A stretch of 64,000 nt of DNA from Janthinobacterium sp. 344 (GTDB taxonomy: Bacteria > Pseudomonadota > Gammaproteobacteria > Burkholderiales > Burkholderiaceae_D), in contig NZ_FOKL01000008.1 in the NCBI RefSeq assembly GCF_900112025.1, positions 1 through 64,000 on the forward strand, read 5' to 3'. Below the pieces are notes generated by a model. It ran no database searches. It worked only from the letters and a program-made list of their open reading frames with translations, and was not told the DNA's origin. Each line of letters opens with the position of its first letter. The stretch's first letter is position 1. Below, in pieces: positions 7,823-17,104 of this stretch. Both the position numbers and the translations under genes were made by a program.

Positions 7823-9760
7823 TTAGGAAAGCGTAATTTTTCTATGTTCTTCGGCGATGCCGTGTACCGACAGCAGGGTGAACAAAGCGTCGGCAGGGTC
7901 GGCGGCGGCCGCTATCCGCGCTTGCCTGCTTCGAAGTTCAACCAGGTATTCCTCGTCGAGCATCATGGCGAACTGTGCCGCAGTGTCAGCGTCTCTGTCG
8001 AGACGCGTCACCGCTTCACACATCTCGTCTTGTACCTTGATCCTCTGCATCTCGAGCTTTTTCAGGGTGGCACGCTGTCGCGTTGCAATCTGGTGCATGC
8101 CGACGCGTTCGCTGTCCGCATCTGCGGCTTGCGCCTCGAGTTCCGCGACACGGGTGGCGATCTGCTTGCGCCATAGCTTTTCAGCGAGCTTGGCCGCCTT
8201 TTCTGCAGCATCGCACATATCCTGCTTCAGCCGGGACTTGTCGGTGGTGAAGCTGTCCGACACGCTGGGATAATATTCGTCACTCCAGTAGTCACTCATG
8301 CGCGCGCGAAGAGCGGCGAACTCGTCTCCTGCAATGCTATTGACCTTGGCAATATGGGCACCCATGTCAGGACGGGAATGACCCCAGAATTTCCTGGCTT
8401 TCCCGCTGGACGGTACCTTCTCGAGGAACTGCTGGCGCAGCCATGACGTGAAATCATTGATTCGGCTGAACAAAGCACTGGTGTTCGTTGCGACGCCGCC
8501 CACCCGATCGACATGTTCGGCCGGATCGAAGGCGAGCGCCGACGGCAGTTCTTCCGCCGCCGCGTCACGAAGGTCAAGCACTGACTGTAATGCCTCGCAC
8601 TGCTGGGCAGCTTTGCGCTCGCTCTCGGCGGCCTGCAGGGCAACCGCTTCGGCCTTTGCAGCGCGCTCGGCAAGTTCGGCCAGTTCCATTTTGCCCGATG
8701 CAATGCAGGCAGCCCGCTTGCGCTTGGCTACAAAGTTCACATCGAGCGCATTGCGAAATCGCGCCGCTTCGTTGGCTGAAGCACGAATATCCTGGTGCAG
8801 CTGCGCCTTCAATGCCTCGACCACGGGCAGTACTCGAGCGGCAAACCGACTGTCGTTGCTCAGCATGGTTTGCCATGACTGGCCAAATTCGAGGGGAAAA
8901 AAACGCTCCGGTTTCGCTGCTTCGGGCGCCAGCGGGCGCTTGAAAGTCCCGATCTGCGCGAGCAGGCGCTCGCGGACATGTTCAGGGCTCAGTTTTCCCG
9001 GGTGATCGCGCGCGAAGTCGCGCACCGTATCTGGAGTGAACGAAAACGTGGTGACAATGCGAAAGCGGTTTGGAACAAACTGCCAGTCCTCAATGCCAGG
9101 GAGCGTCAGCGCCTCGGGATCGAGGAAGGTCAAATCGTCGCCACGACCTACGAGCAGGATGAGGTCAGCATGCGGCACATAGCGTTTCGCCATACGCGAG
9201 ACGTGTTCCTGTTCTACCGGGTCCGCCGGACTGTCGCCGGGCAAGTCCAGCATCCGGGTGCCGATGCCGCCATGCGAACACCCGGCAAAACAGTCCTCCG
9301 GAATCGATACCACGATCGGCCATTCTGCCGGCAAGTGCCGTTTGCTCATCTTCAGGCGCAGCTCTCCCAGCACTGCGCACATCTCCTCGTCCGTGGCGAT
9401 GTGCCGCTTTCCGGCACCGTCATCGAGATACCAGTCGCGATCGGGCGAACGGCGATATTCCATCGTGGTGGCGGTGGCCGATTTGCCCTGTTCGCGGCCT
9501 CCGCGCAACACCTTGCCGACGCGTACCTGTGCCGGCGCGTCCAATCCCATCAGTTCAAGAAGCAGAGTAGTCTTGCCCACTTGGGTCCTGCCGAAGACCA
9601 CGACGTAGGGCTCTTCGTCTACCGCGCCGTTCGTCAGGTGCGCGCCCACGTCCGGGCTCAGCTGTGCAATGAAACGGCGGTAGGCGCGGTAGGCCCATTC
9701 AAGCTTGTCGGCCTCCAGGCCCGTCCACAGCGGCGCCGGTGCAGGAAAACCTGCGGTCAT
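7823..9760 (-). CDS. Dynamin-like GTPase, second gene of operon
   Basis: A 645-residue P-loop protein. Residues 57-64 (GRTQVGKT) form a G1/Walker A loop; SATATT near 94-99 could supply the switch Thr; residues 172-175 (DLPG) are the G3 signature typical of the dynamin superfamily. No clear N/TKxD G4 motif is seen; VTTFSF near 245 may substitute. The remainder is Ala/Glu/Lys-rich and helical, compatible with a stalk. The ATG overlaps the upstream gene's stop in an ATGA (9760-9757), implying translational coupling and stoichiometric production with the first GTPase. There is no transmembrane segment. The specific family is not recognised; a role in membrane remodelling or phage defence is inference. 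Confidence 0.8.
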   Translation of the reverse strand: MTAGFPAPAPLWTGLEADKLEWAYRAYRRFIAQLSPDVGAHLTNGAVDEEPYVVVFGRTQVGKTTLLLELMGLDAPAQVRVGKVLRGGREQGKSATATTMEYRRSPDRDWYLDDGAGKRHIATDEEMCAVLGELRLKMSKRHLPAEWPIVVSIPEDCFAGCSHGGIGTRMLDLPGDSPADPVEQEHVSRMAKRYVPHADLILLVGRGDDLTFLDPEALTLPGIEDWQFVPNRFRIVTTFSFTPDTVRDFARDHPGKLSPEHVRERLLAQIGTFKRPLAPEAAKPERFFPLEFGQSWQTMLSNDSRFAARVLPVVEALKAQLHQDIRASANEAARFRNALDVNFVAKRKRAACIASGKMELAELAERAAKAEAVALQAAESERKAAQQCEALQSVLDLRDAAAEELPSALAFDPAEHVDRVGGVATNTSALFSRINDFTSWLRQQFLEKVPSSGKARKFWGHSRPDMGAHIAKVNSIAGDEFAALRARMSDYWSDEYYPSVSDSFTTDKSRLKQDMCDAAEKAAKLAEKLWRKQIATRVAELEAQAADADSERVGMHQIATRQRATLKKLEMQRIKVQDEMCEAVTRLDRDADTAAQFAMMLDEEYLVELRSRQARIAAAADPADALFTLLSVHGIAEEHRKITLS

Positions 9761-11895
9761 GCCGCAACTTGCTCGAAGAGCACCAGCGTCTGGCCCGAAC
9801 CGGACAATTGCGACAATAGATCGCGCTGCAATATGCGCACGTCTGCAAGGGCCTTGGCCAGACGGTCCTGCTCCATCAGGCGCTGGTCGAGGCCGTAGCG
9901 ACGACGCAGGCCCTGCTTAAGGTGGGTGCGCACTGTGGCCATCAACTCGTCGTAACGCGCGCCGAAATGGACCAGGTGATGGTCGCGCGTGTTCTGCAGC
10001 ATGTTGTTGGCCAGCGCGCTCACCTGCCCGTCGTAACGCTTCACCTCCTGCACCGCGTTGTGCGCAACAAAGCCGATTGCGATGACCGCCGCCACCGCGC
10101 CGCCCACAGTCAGGGCAGCCCCCCCGCCGCCCATGCCCAGCGCCGCCAGTAGGTCATTGATGATGTCCGCATGTCCATCGGTGACGACATCCACCGCCAT
10201 GACTGCGGCGATACCCTTCAGGATGCCACGCGACGAGTCGGAAAAATCGGAAAACTGCTTATTTACGCTCTCGACCGATTTGCCGAGGTCGGCCTGGGGC
10301 ATCTTGTCGAGCGTGGCTCCGCTGACTTGCACGAGTTGCGGCAAGACGGAAGCGATCCTCGTGTATTCCAGTACCATCACGGGCAATAGTGCCGCCGCTT
10401 TCTCAAGCTCGCGGGTAGTCGGGCCCGAACTGACTTCTCCAGCGCGGCTTTGCATCAGGGCGCGCAGGTTCGATTGCACTTTTTCATTCGTGAACGGGGC
10501 CGGTACCGCATGATTCTTGTCGTCCAGATAGCCAAGGCGCTGCAGCGGCGATGTCGATGGCAGCATTACGCCTTGGGGAAGTTCCGGCCCAGCCGCCTTC
10601 GCGGTAAGCTTGCCGAGACCTTCGGTGTACTGCTCAAGCACCGAGCCCACCGAGCCCCAGGCACCGAGCACGTTGTTTTCGAGCCTGCTCTGGGTTTCGG
10701 TGACGGTGTCGAATGTATTCACAATCTTGTTCATAATTCCTTCGTGGTCGCGTACGAGGCGACCACGCATGTCATTCCATGCCTTGCCGTAATGAGCCCC
10801 AGACAGGTTTTTGACCATCTCCTGGTGCTGGACGCGCAGGGTGGCGCAGGCCTCGTCGAACACGTCCAGGCAGCTTTTCAGCGTTTCCTGACCTCCGTCA
10901 TCCCCCCCGCGGTGACGGAAAAACAAGGTCGCATGCGTACGTATTTCTTTCAGCGCACCCGTGAGGTCCTCGGACAGCGTCTGCTCCAGCCTGGCCAGCT
11001 GAACTTGACGCGACGCAGTACCGGCAACGGACATGTCGCGCAGGGCAGCGGTAAATGCGGGAAGCCAGCGCGGAAGGCACTCGGGGACAGTACCAGCGCA
11101 AAATATCTGTCGCGCAGCATCCTCTCCATTCAGCGCGAATCCTGTGACTGCCGTCTGGCGCAGTTCTTCCAGGCGCACTTCGTCGTTACCAAACGACTCG
11201 GTCTTGGCGATCACGACCAGTGGCCGTACGGTGCGCAGCTCATTGGCCAGCATGTCCTTGACGACCTCCTGTTGCACCTGGCTGGCCAGGCGCGTTGCGT
11301 CAGTAACGATAACGCAACCGGCTGCCCCCAGCAGGGCCTGGCGCATCAAGTCCTGCCAAGGGCCGTTGCTGGTCGTACGCTTCTCGTAGCCCGGCAGAAG
11401 CAGCAGCGCCTGCCCGTCATTCTGGAAGTAGCGCCGCGGTACGCGTAGCACGGGCAGCAGTACCTCCGGCAATCCTCCCCGACAAGCTTTGGCGAAGTCC
11501 GGAGCCTTCAGCTCCTTCTCCCCCATTGAGAAATGGCGTGAACCATCGGTGGCGGGTACCAGCACCAACGCGTAGCCCTGGGGTGCGTCGTGTGTGCTGC
11601 TTTCCTCGACCAGTACTGGTAGTGTCTCGCCCTGCCCCTCGTTTGGAGGCAGCCAGGGATTGTCGTTGCTCAGGTCGTACAAGGTGCGGACCAGGGTAGT
11701 CTTACCGGCGCTCTGAGTACCGCCGATCGCAATCAGCCAGCGATCATTCATTACTTCCGCGAGGGTCAGGCGACGCATGACGGGCAGCAGTTGGGCGTCG
11801 ATGTCGGCGTTGTCCAGTACGCTGGCGGCGCCGCGCAGCTCGCGCATTGCCTGGTTGATTTCAGAAAGGAGCAGTTCAGGGGTTTGCAAGATCAT
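9757..11895 (-). CDS. Dynamin-like GTPase with membrane segment, first gene of operon
   Basis: A 712-residue protein from ATG 11895; a TTG at 11979 would add 28 residues. Residues 58-66 (GGTQSAGKT) are a P-loop; LLLPGYEK at 165-172 occupies the G3 position with Leu replacing the usual Asp of DxPG; VVIAKTES at 227-234 fits a degenerate G4. The C-terminal half is helical, with a Gly/Ala-rich hydrophobic segment (GGAVAAVIAIGFVAHN) in roughly the last 100 residues that may insert into or span the membrane. The downstream GTPase is coupled by ATGA. Paired, unequal dynamin-like proteins occur in bacterial systems such as LeoA/LeoBC-type loci, but I cannot place this one in a named system. ATG 11895 has no strong ribosome site. 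Confidence 0.78.
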   Translation of the reverse strand: MILQTPELLLSEINQAMRELRGAASVLDNADIDAQLLPVMRRLTLAEVMNDRWLIAIGGTQSAGKTTLVRTLYDLSNDNPWLPPNEGQGETLPVLVEESSTHDAPQGYALVLVPATDGSRHFSMGEKELKAPDFAKACRGGLPEVLLPVLRVPRRYFQNDGQALLLLPGYEKRTTSNGPWQDLMRQALLGAAGCVIVTDATRLASQVQQEVVKDMLANELRTVRPLVVIAKTESFGNDEVRLEELRQTAVTGFALNGEDAARQIFCAGTVPECLPRWLPAFTAALRDMSVAGTASRQVQLARLEQTLSEDLTGALKEIRTHATLFFRHRGGDDGGQETLKSCLDVFDEACATLRVQHQEMVKNLSGAHYGKAWNDMRGRLVRDHEGIMNKIVNTFDTVTETQSRLENNVLGAWGSVGSVLEQYTEGLGKLTAKAAGPELPQGVMLPSTSPLQRLGYLDDKNHAVPAPFTNEKVQSNLRALMQSRAGEVSSGPTTRELEKAAALLPVMVLEYTRIASVLPQLVQVSGATLDKMPQADLGKSVESVNKQFSDFSDSSRGILKGIAAVMAVDVVTDGHADIINDLLAALGMGGGGAALTVGGAVAAVIAIGFVAHNAVQEVKRYDGQVSALANNMLQNTRDHHLVHFGARYDELMATVRTHLKQGLRRRYGLDQRLMEQDRLAKALADVRILQRDLLSQLSGSGQTLVLFEQVAA

Positions 11896-12284
11896 GTTGA
11901 GGCCAATTGTGGATGGATAAGATGGCGTGTAAGCTCCCCACAGATCGGGCACGTCCGCGAGCTGTCGGCTATTGGCCAATGGACCAATTTCGCTAGTCGG
12001 GCTAAGCGGTCGTGCCGCTGTTAAGGTCGTTTAATTCTCGCTCAGGTGCAATGGTGGCAAAGAGTTGAAGATTTCACCACAGCAATTATATTCCAATGAG
12101 TATGCGTGAATTCTCACCAAATATGCGTTTGATCAATTTAAATACTGGTTTGTACGCGTCGGACACGGTTCTTCTTGGCTCGCGGTTGCGCTTTCGATTC
12201 CGCGCAACCACCAGCGATATGATTATCATGGAATCACACCTGACAGGCTGGGAACTCGACCTTCCAGGGTCTATCTGACTGATG
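11896..12284. other. Intergenic, probable GTPase-operon promoter region
   Basis: No supported gene. The interval contains the upstream region of the GTPase operon and ends at the stop codon of a decayed transposase. A possible alternative TTG start for the GTPase lies at 11979. Confidence 0.45.
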
Positions 12285-12600
12285 TTAGGCAAGCCACAAT
12301 ATAATTGGTGCTACCAGCACGGTAGTAAAGAAGTTATGGCCGCGTTTATCGTAACGCGTTGCGATAGCGCGGAAGTTGTTTAACCGGTTGATCGCACACT
12401 CGACGTTGCCGCCCTTGTCCGAAGGGATCAGAACGCGTCCCATGCCGATGTGGCAATGGCTTGTCAGTTTCCACGCCTGCGCCCACCGGCGGATAGCCAG
12501 TCGATCAGGTTAGCAATGCCTTTATCCCTAACCAGCGCCGTCAGATTCTTGCACCGCAGTCACCCACTTTTTTCTACCGAACGACTTACGCACGATCGGG
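12285..12600 (-). pseudogene. IS5-family transposase remnant
   Basis: The minus strand near 12430-12285 encodes a transposase C-terminus in which [21 protein letters not shown] and a stop codon match the end of IS5-family (IS427-like) DDE transposases. Further upstream, to about 12600, pieces such as [14 protein letters not shown] appear in shifted frames. No intact frame, start codon or terminal inverted repeats were found. It is a decayed insertion sequence. Confidence 0.7.
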
Positions 12601-12907
12601 ACACGCGCCAGTCCAGCGCCCACAGCGTTCCGTATGGCTGAATCATCGTGCCGCTATACGAGCTCGAAATACTGGCATATCTCTCTCCATCAACGAAATG
12701 CTACAGCTATATTTTTTCCACTACGCTTTGCCCGCGGCCAGTTGGTGCCCGTATGAATACACGTTCTTGCTTCCGTTGCCGACCCCATCGCAAGGTTCAG
12801 GCACTCCTATTCTGGCGCGGCCGGTTTTTTTGAGGTAAAAATACCAGCGTTCGTATACCAGTCCGCGGCACAAGGCACATGTACCAGGAATGTACGGCCC
12901 CGGCTAC
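12601..12907. other. No gene recognised
   Basis: About 300 bp between the transposase remnant and the STM3941-like gene. It contains no frame with a ribosome site or recognisable motif and may include more decayed IS sequence. Confidence 0.4.
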
Positions 12908-13468
12908 TTACAGGACGAGCTCCAGGATGGACTGAGCAATGCCTTTTTGACAGGTAAATGCATCGCGCGTAGCGGTACGGCCGAGCCGGGTTTCGATGTG
13001 GCCGATGACTTCCTCTAAGGGCATCGCCAGGGAAATCTGCGGCACCAGCACCACGTAACCCGTTTTCTTCAAGTTGGATTGCACGGCCAAGCGAGCCAAT
13101 GCGCCACCGGCTCGCTGTGCATAACGTTGCGGATCGCACACATCAATACCAAGGAACCGCTGTCCCTCGACCAGCAGCACCTGTAGCGCGACGATGTCGC
13201 GCCAAGGTATAGGTCCAACTGCAATCGAGGATGCGTTATCGACAATACCGGTGTCGCCGATCACCATGGAAGGTCTGGAATTGAGCGCCTTCTTACCCCA
13301 GAAATAGGTGCACAGGCCGAAAAACAGAAAACCCGCCACAAGCCCCGCTTGCTTAAACAAGCCGAGGTCAGCGAAAAAAAATAATCCCAAAGAGCAAGTA
13401 GTGAACAAGGCGGACCCGGCGGTCAAGTACACAATAGTTGACTTTTTAGGGTAGATCAGCAAGTCCAT
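12908..13468 (-). CDS. STM3941-family membrane protein
   Basis: A 186-residue protein with two adjacent hydrophobic segments (about 13-34 and 39-58), then a soluble domain with IPWRDIVALQV, ending in a Leu-rich tail. The layout (two N-terminal membrane helices followed by a small beta-rich domain with a conserved IPW-[DRE] motif) fits the uncharacterised STM3941 family. The biochemical role of that family is unknown. It is a single gene between an IS remnant and a divergent unknown gene; the region between them is about 180 bp. The ribosome site is weak. Confidence 0.7.
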   Translation of the reverse strand: MDLLIYPKKSTIVYLTAGSALFTTCSLGLFFFADLGLFKQAGLVAGFLFFGLCTYFWGKKALNSRPSMVIGDTGIVDNASSIAVGPIPWRDIVALQVLLVEGQRFLGIDVCDPQRYAQRAGGALARLAVQSNLKKTGYVVLVPQISLAMPLEEVIGHIETRLGRTATRDAFTCQKGIAQSILELVL

Positions 13469-13649
13469 CGTAGGTTCCGGTCGAATTTGGTTGGTTTGAA
13501 ATGCGCGACTGGTCGGGCTGTGTCTGGTGAATCAAGGAGCTATTTCACATAGTACTTCTCCAGCATACAATAATAGAATATCGTCACTCCCTATAACAAC
13601 ATTCATTATCTTTAAGGCCGTTTTTTGCCCGTCAATCAAGGATTGTAAA

Positions 13650-14654
13650 ATGGAAATATTGCAAGCCTATTGCGTCGAATTGGACGACACAGTCGATATT
13701 TATGAAGCTCAGAGTGCCTATTTCGATAACCCACCGAGCAGTCGAAAACGATTTACATTCCGCTGCTCCGATGAGGAATGCCGCCGCCTCAAAAATCCAT
13801 TAGTTTCTGGCGTCAACTACCACCGGCTTGCAGAGGAAACGGAAAAGTACCGCCAGCCACACTTTCGTGCTCCTAAGGCAAACGCACACTTAGAAACTTG
13901 CATTTGGTCTGAGGAAAAAACTGGCCTGTCTCTAGCAGAGCCAACAACGGACGAGTCTCAGCAACGCGTTGCACGTGCCAAGAAAACTAATGTCGTAGAC
14001 ATATTCCGGCCCGCCGAGTCCGACACATTGCGGGGGAGTCCAGAACAACGGAAGTCTGGAACTAACATTCTTACACCTGTACCAACTGCCGCAGATCAAG
14101 CTACGCAAAAGGAACGTAATAGAATCAGCGATGGCTACAGCAGCACGTCTCGGTTGGAGCGATTCGTCGACTGCTGGCTGCAATTTAACGCTGATCAATT
14201 AAAGGTTCAGCAGGTAGCAATTTCAGGAAAAACATTGAGCTATCGTCAAGCTGTGACTAACCCGGCCTGGATCACAGAAGAACAAAACGGTCACCGGATT
14301 CTGTATGGTGCCGCCCGTATCAGCCTGTGGCCACCAGCCAAGCCAACTAGACTTTACCTTAATTTTCTTGATGATTGCGACCAACTCCCCGAGCATCTAG
14401 GCAACCAGTCGCTTGATATTGAGCTCCCATTGGCACGTATAAATCAGCACCGCGGTGGGGCCGTCATGCTGCACAAGCTCACTCAGGCGCAACAGCCAGA
14501 TTACTATCTCAAGGTATATTGCTGGGGTATGATCAAAGCTAAAGATAAGCGTCCAGGCTACAGGATTGAAATCGCGTCGCTCAACAACTTGGTACTCAAA
14601 CCTGTCGCGAAAAAAACCAGTACCACAAAACCTACACTTACTGACAGCCCATAA
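13650..14654 (+). CDS. Uncharacterised Cys/His-containing protein
   Basis: A 334-residue protein from ATG 13650, chosen for the AAGGA 8 bp upstream; an in-frame start at 13527 is less likely. Residues about 34-85 contain Cys-x4-Cys (RCSDEEC), then HFRAPKANAH and a further Cys (ETCIW), spaced like a treble-clef zinc site. The middle (about 100-165) is polar and low-complexity; the C-terminal half is a compact domain with many aromatic residues. The pattern vaguely recalls the N-terminal zinc region of CoiA-like nucleases, but no nuclease residues are obvious. It lies just before the trb operon on the same strand and may be cargo at the Tra2 border. Function unknown. Confidence 0.6.
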   Translation: MEILQAYCVELDDTVDIYEAQSAYFDNPPSSRKRFTFRCSDEECRRLKNPLVSGVNYHRLAEETEKYRQPHFRAPKANAHLETCIWSEEKTGLSLAEPTTDESQQRVARAKKTNVVDIFRPAESDTLRGSPEQRKSGTNILTPVPTAADQATQKERNRISDGYSSTSRLERFVDCWLQFNADQLKVQQVAISGKTLSYRQAVTNPAWITEEQNGHRILYGAARISLWPPAKPTRLYLNFLDDCDQLPEHLGNQSLDIELPLARINQHRGGAVMLHKLTQAQQPDYYLKVYCWGMIKAKDKRPGYRIEIASLNNLVLKPVAKKTSTTKPTLTDSP

Positions 14655-14815
14655 TAACCTGCCAATTTTTTGATGCACAGCCATACGCAAACACCCCTGG
14701 TATGAAAGCTGTGTAAATGTGACTTATCAATGAAAACGTCATCAGTGCACGAGAAAATTCCCATCCTGACACTTTTTTCATAATCCAAGAGTATAAATCC
14801 AAGATATCAGCCACC

Positions 14816-15193
14816 GTGTACAACCAAATCTTCTTCACCAACGTCCTGCGCGTGCTCGACGAACTGGGCATCTCCAAGAACGAACTGTCCGACCGTGCGG
14901 GCATGTCGGTATCGTTCCTGTCCGACCTGACCAACGGCAAGGCCAATCCCTCGCTCAAGATCATGGAGTCGATTGCGAGGGCTCTTGACGTCGCTCTCCC
15001 CGCCCTGTTGGAAATTACCGACCTTGACCAGGAGTCGCTGGACATGCTTGCCGGCGGCAAGGCGCCGAGCAGCCTGCCTCCCGGCTACGTGCGCGTGGCA
15101 GCCGTGCTCACGGAATACCAGGCATTCCAGGTGCGCCAGTGGAATGATGCGAACCGCAAGCATATCACTGGCGCCAAACCGGAAGACGGCTGA
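14816..15193 (+). CDS. trbA: TrbA-type transcriptional repressor of transfer genes
   Basis: A 125-residue protein with an XRE-type helix-turn-helix at residues 18-65 (ISKNELSDRAGMS, then FLSDLTNGKANPSL) and a C-terminal extension (LPPGYVRVAAVL) as in IncP TrbA; the N-terminal half also resembles KorC. In RP4, TrbA represses the trb operon and Tra1 promoters and stands immediately upstream of trbB, exactly as here. The start is GTG 14816 with a weak ribosome site. About 200 bp with no gene separates it from trbB and should contain the trbB promoter; a small GGCGCA/TGCGCC hairpin lies at 15211-15225. Confidence 0.85.
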   Translation: MYNQIFFTNVLRVLDELGISKNELSDRAGMSVSFLSDLTNGKANPSLKIMESIARALDVALPALLEITDLDQESLDMLAGGKAPSSLPPGYVRVAAVLTEYQAFQVRQWNDANRKHITGAKPEDG

Positions 15194-15391
15194 TGCCAGG
15201 TAGCGCCCAAGGCGCAAAATGCGCCGGAAATCCATATCCTGCGTGAAATAGTCAAGCAATACGCGCACTAAACACCGAACTCATCAAGAAATTTGCCGAT
15301 AGGGTTTGCGCTAGGTCTAATTCAGCCGTTTTTTTACGATATATCCTTTGCATATGCGGCATGGCATAAATGCAACAGGGGTGTACCGATC

Positions 15392-16351
15392 ATGGCTGAA
15401 ACCGAAGACTTTTCCACGCTGAAGGACCGGGCCCGGCGCAAGCTGGAACGCGACATGGGCCCCCTCCTGATGGCCGCGCTGAACGATCCGCGCACGGTGG
15501 AAGTCATGCTCAATGCCGATGGCAGGCTGTGGCAGGAGCGGCTCGGCGAACGGATGCAGTGCATCGGCACCCTGCGCGCGGCGCAGGCCGAAGCCATCGT
15601 CAAGACCGTCGCGGGCTACCATGGCAAGGAAGTCACGCGCGGCAAGCCCCTTCTGGAAGGCGAACTGCCGCTCGATGGCTCTCGCTTTGCAGGCCAGTTG
15701 CCGCCCGTCGTCCCCTCGCCCACCTTTGCCATCCGCAAGAAGGCCGTGGCAATCTACACGCTGGACGAGTATGCCGCTACCGGCACCATGACCGCGCACC
15801 ATTGCGACGTCCTGCGGCAGGCGGTGGCCGGCCACCGCAACATTCTCGTCACGGGCGGCACCGGCTCCGGCAAGACCACGCTGGTCAACGCCATCATCAA
15901 CGAAATGGTGGCCTGCGATCCCGGCGAACGCGTCTTCATCATCGAAGACACGGGGGAAATCCAGTGCGCCGCCGAGAACTTCGTGCAGTACCACACCTCC
16001 TTCGACGTCTCCATGACGGCCCTGCTGAAGGCCGCCCTGCGCATGCGTCCAGACCGCATCCTGGTCGGCGAGGTGCGCGGCCCCGAGGCGCTGGACCTGC
16101 TCGACGCCTGGAATACAGGCCACGAGGGCGGCGCCGCCACCCTGCACGCGAACAATCCGGCGGCAGGCTTGGTGCGCCTGAAGTCCCTCATCACCCGCAA
16201 CGCATCGGCCCCGGCCGACATTGAGCCACTCATCGGCGAGGTGGTCCACATGGTCGTGCATATCGCCCGTACCCCCGCTGGCCGCCGCGTGCAGGAAATC
16301 CTCGAGGTTTCCGGCTACGCGGACGGCCGCTATCTCACCCACCTACCCTGA
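15392..16351 (+). CDS. trbB: TrbB conjugation ATPase (VirB11 family)
   Basis: A 319-residue hexameric secretion ATPase of the VirB11/PulE type. Walker A GGTGSGKT is at about 155-162; the Asp box ([10 protein letters not shown]), Walker B (RILVGEVRG) and His box ([12 protein letters not shown]) follow in the normal order. It would sit at the inner-membrane base of the mating channel and energise pilus assembly and transfer. ATG 15392 (MAETEDF) is preferred to an upstream in-frame start at 15293, because it gives the family length. It begins the trb gene cluster; trbC follows 10 bp downstream. Confidence 0.95.
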   Translation: MAETEDFSTLKDRARRKLERDMGPLLMAALNDPRTVEVMLNADGRLWQERLGERMQCIGTLRAAQAEAIVKTVAGYHGKEVTRGKPLLEGELPLDGSRFAGQLPPVVPSPTFAIRKKAVAIYTLDEYAATGTMTAHHCDVLRQAVAGHRNILVTGGTGSGKTTLVNAIINEMVACDPGERVFIIEDTGEIQCAAENFVQYHTSFDVSMTALLKAALRMRPDRILVGEVRGPEALDLLDAWNTGHEGGAATLHANNPAAGLVRLKSLITRNASAPADIEPLIGEVVHMVVHIARTPAGRRVQEILEVSGYADGRYLTHLP

Positions 16352-16361
16352 GGAGCTCCCG

Positions 16362-16790
16362 ATGCCTACATTCCCGCCTGGCCCGCCGGGCCACATGCAC
16401 GCCAAGGCGCAGGTCTGGCTGTGCGCTGCCGTGATTATCCTGCTGTTCCTGTCCCTGCCGTACCAGGCCCACGCCGCGGCCGGTACCGGCGGCTCGCTGC
16501 CCTATGAGAGCTGGCTGGAAAACCTGCGCAACTCCGTCACCGGCCCCGTGGCGTTCGCGCTGTCCATCATCGGCATCGTCATCGCCGGCGGCGTGCTCAT
16601 TTTCGGCGGCGACCTGAATGGTTTCTTCCGTACCCTGATCTTCATCGTGCTGGTAATGGCGCTGCTGGTGGGTGCGCAAAACGTGATGAGCACCTTCTTC
16701 GGGCGCGGCGCAGAAATCGCGGCGGCAGGCGAGGCGCTGTGCGGCGGCATCCGCCATGCCATTCTTTGCACCGGCACGCGGATGGCATAG
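16362..16790 (+). CDS. trbC: TrbC conjugative pilin (VirB2 family)
   Basis: A 142-residue prepilin. It has a long N-terminal signal segment (about residues 12-38, ending AHA), then the mature pilin with two hydrophobic helices (roughly 63-85 and 91-113). RP4 TrbC is processed and cyclised by TraF; a TraF homologue is at 35226-35762. A GAGGAG ribosome site precedes ATG 16362. The gene stops 2 bp before trbD. Confidence 0.9.
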   Translation: MPTFPPGPPGHMHAKAQVWLCAAVIILLFLSLPYQAHAAAGTGGSLPYESWLENLRNSVTGPVAFALSIIGIVIAGGVLIFGGDLNGFFRTLIFIVLVMALLVGAQNVMSTFFGRGAEIAAAGEALCGGIRHAILCTGTRMA

Positions 16791-16792
16791 CC

Positions 16793-17104
16793 ATGGCCCT
16801 GCGCGCCATCCCCGTCCGCCGGGCAGGCAACCGGCACAACCTGTTCATGGGTGGAGACCGGGAACTCGTCATGTTTTCCGGCCTCCTGGCCTTCGCGCTC
16901 ATTTTCAGCGCGCAGGAGCTGCGGGCATCGGTGGTGGGGCTGCTGCTGTGGACGGGCGCCCTCTTCGCCTGCCGGCTGATGGCGGCGCACGATCCGCGGC
17001 TACGCCAGGTGTACCTGCGCCACCGCCGCTACCGGCGCTACTATGCCGCGCGCAGCACTCCCTTCCGCGTCAATACGGGCAGCCAGGGGAGGCAGTACAA
17101 ATGA
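16793..17104 (+). CDS. trbD: TrbD mating-channel protein (VirB3 family)
   Basis: A 103-residue inner-membrane protein with the VirB3/TrbD layout: a short basic N-terminus (MALRAIPVRRAGNRH), a conserved GGDRELVM segment, two hydrophobic helices (about 26-55) and a strongly basic tail (RHRRYRRYY). Its stop overlaps the trbE start in an ATGA at 17101-17104, so the two are translationally coupled. VirB3-type proteins associate with the VirB4-type ATPase encoded next. Confidence 0.92.
   Translation: MALRAIPVRRAGNRHNLFMGGDRELVMFSGLLAFALIFSAQELRASVVGLLLWTGALFACRLMAAHDPRLRQVYLRHRRYRRYYAARSTPFRVNTGSQGRQYK

Noticed and set aside
15211-15225. Terminator after trbA
   Set aside because: The GGCGCA/TGCGCC hairpin is short and has no T run, so termination is not supported.
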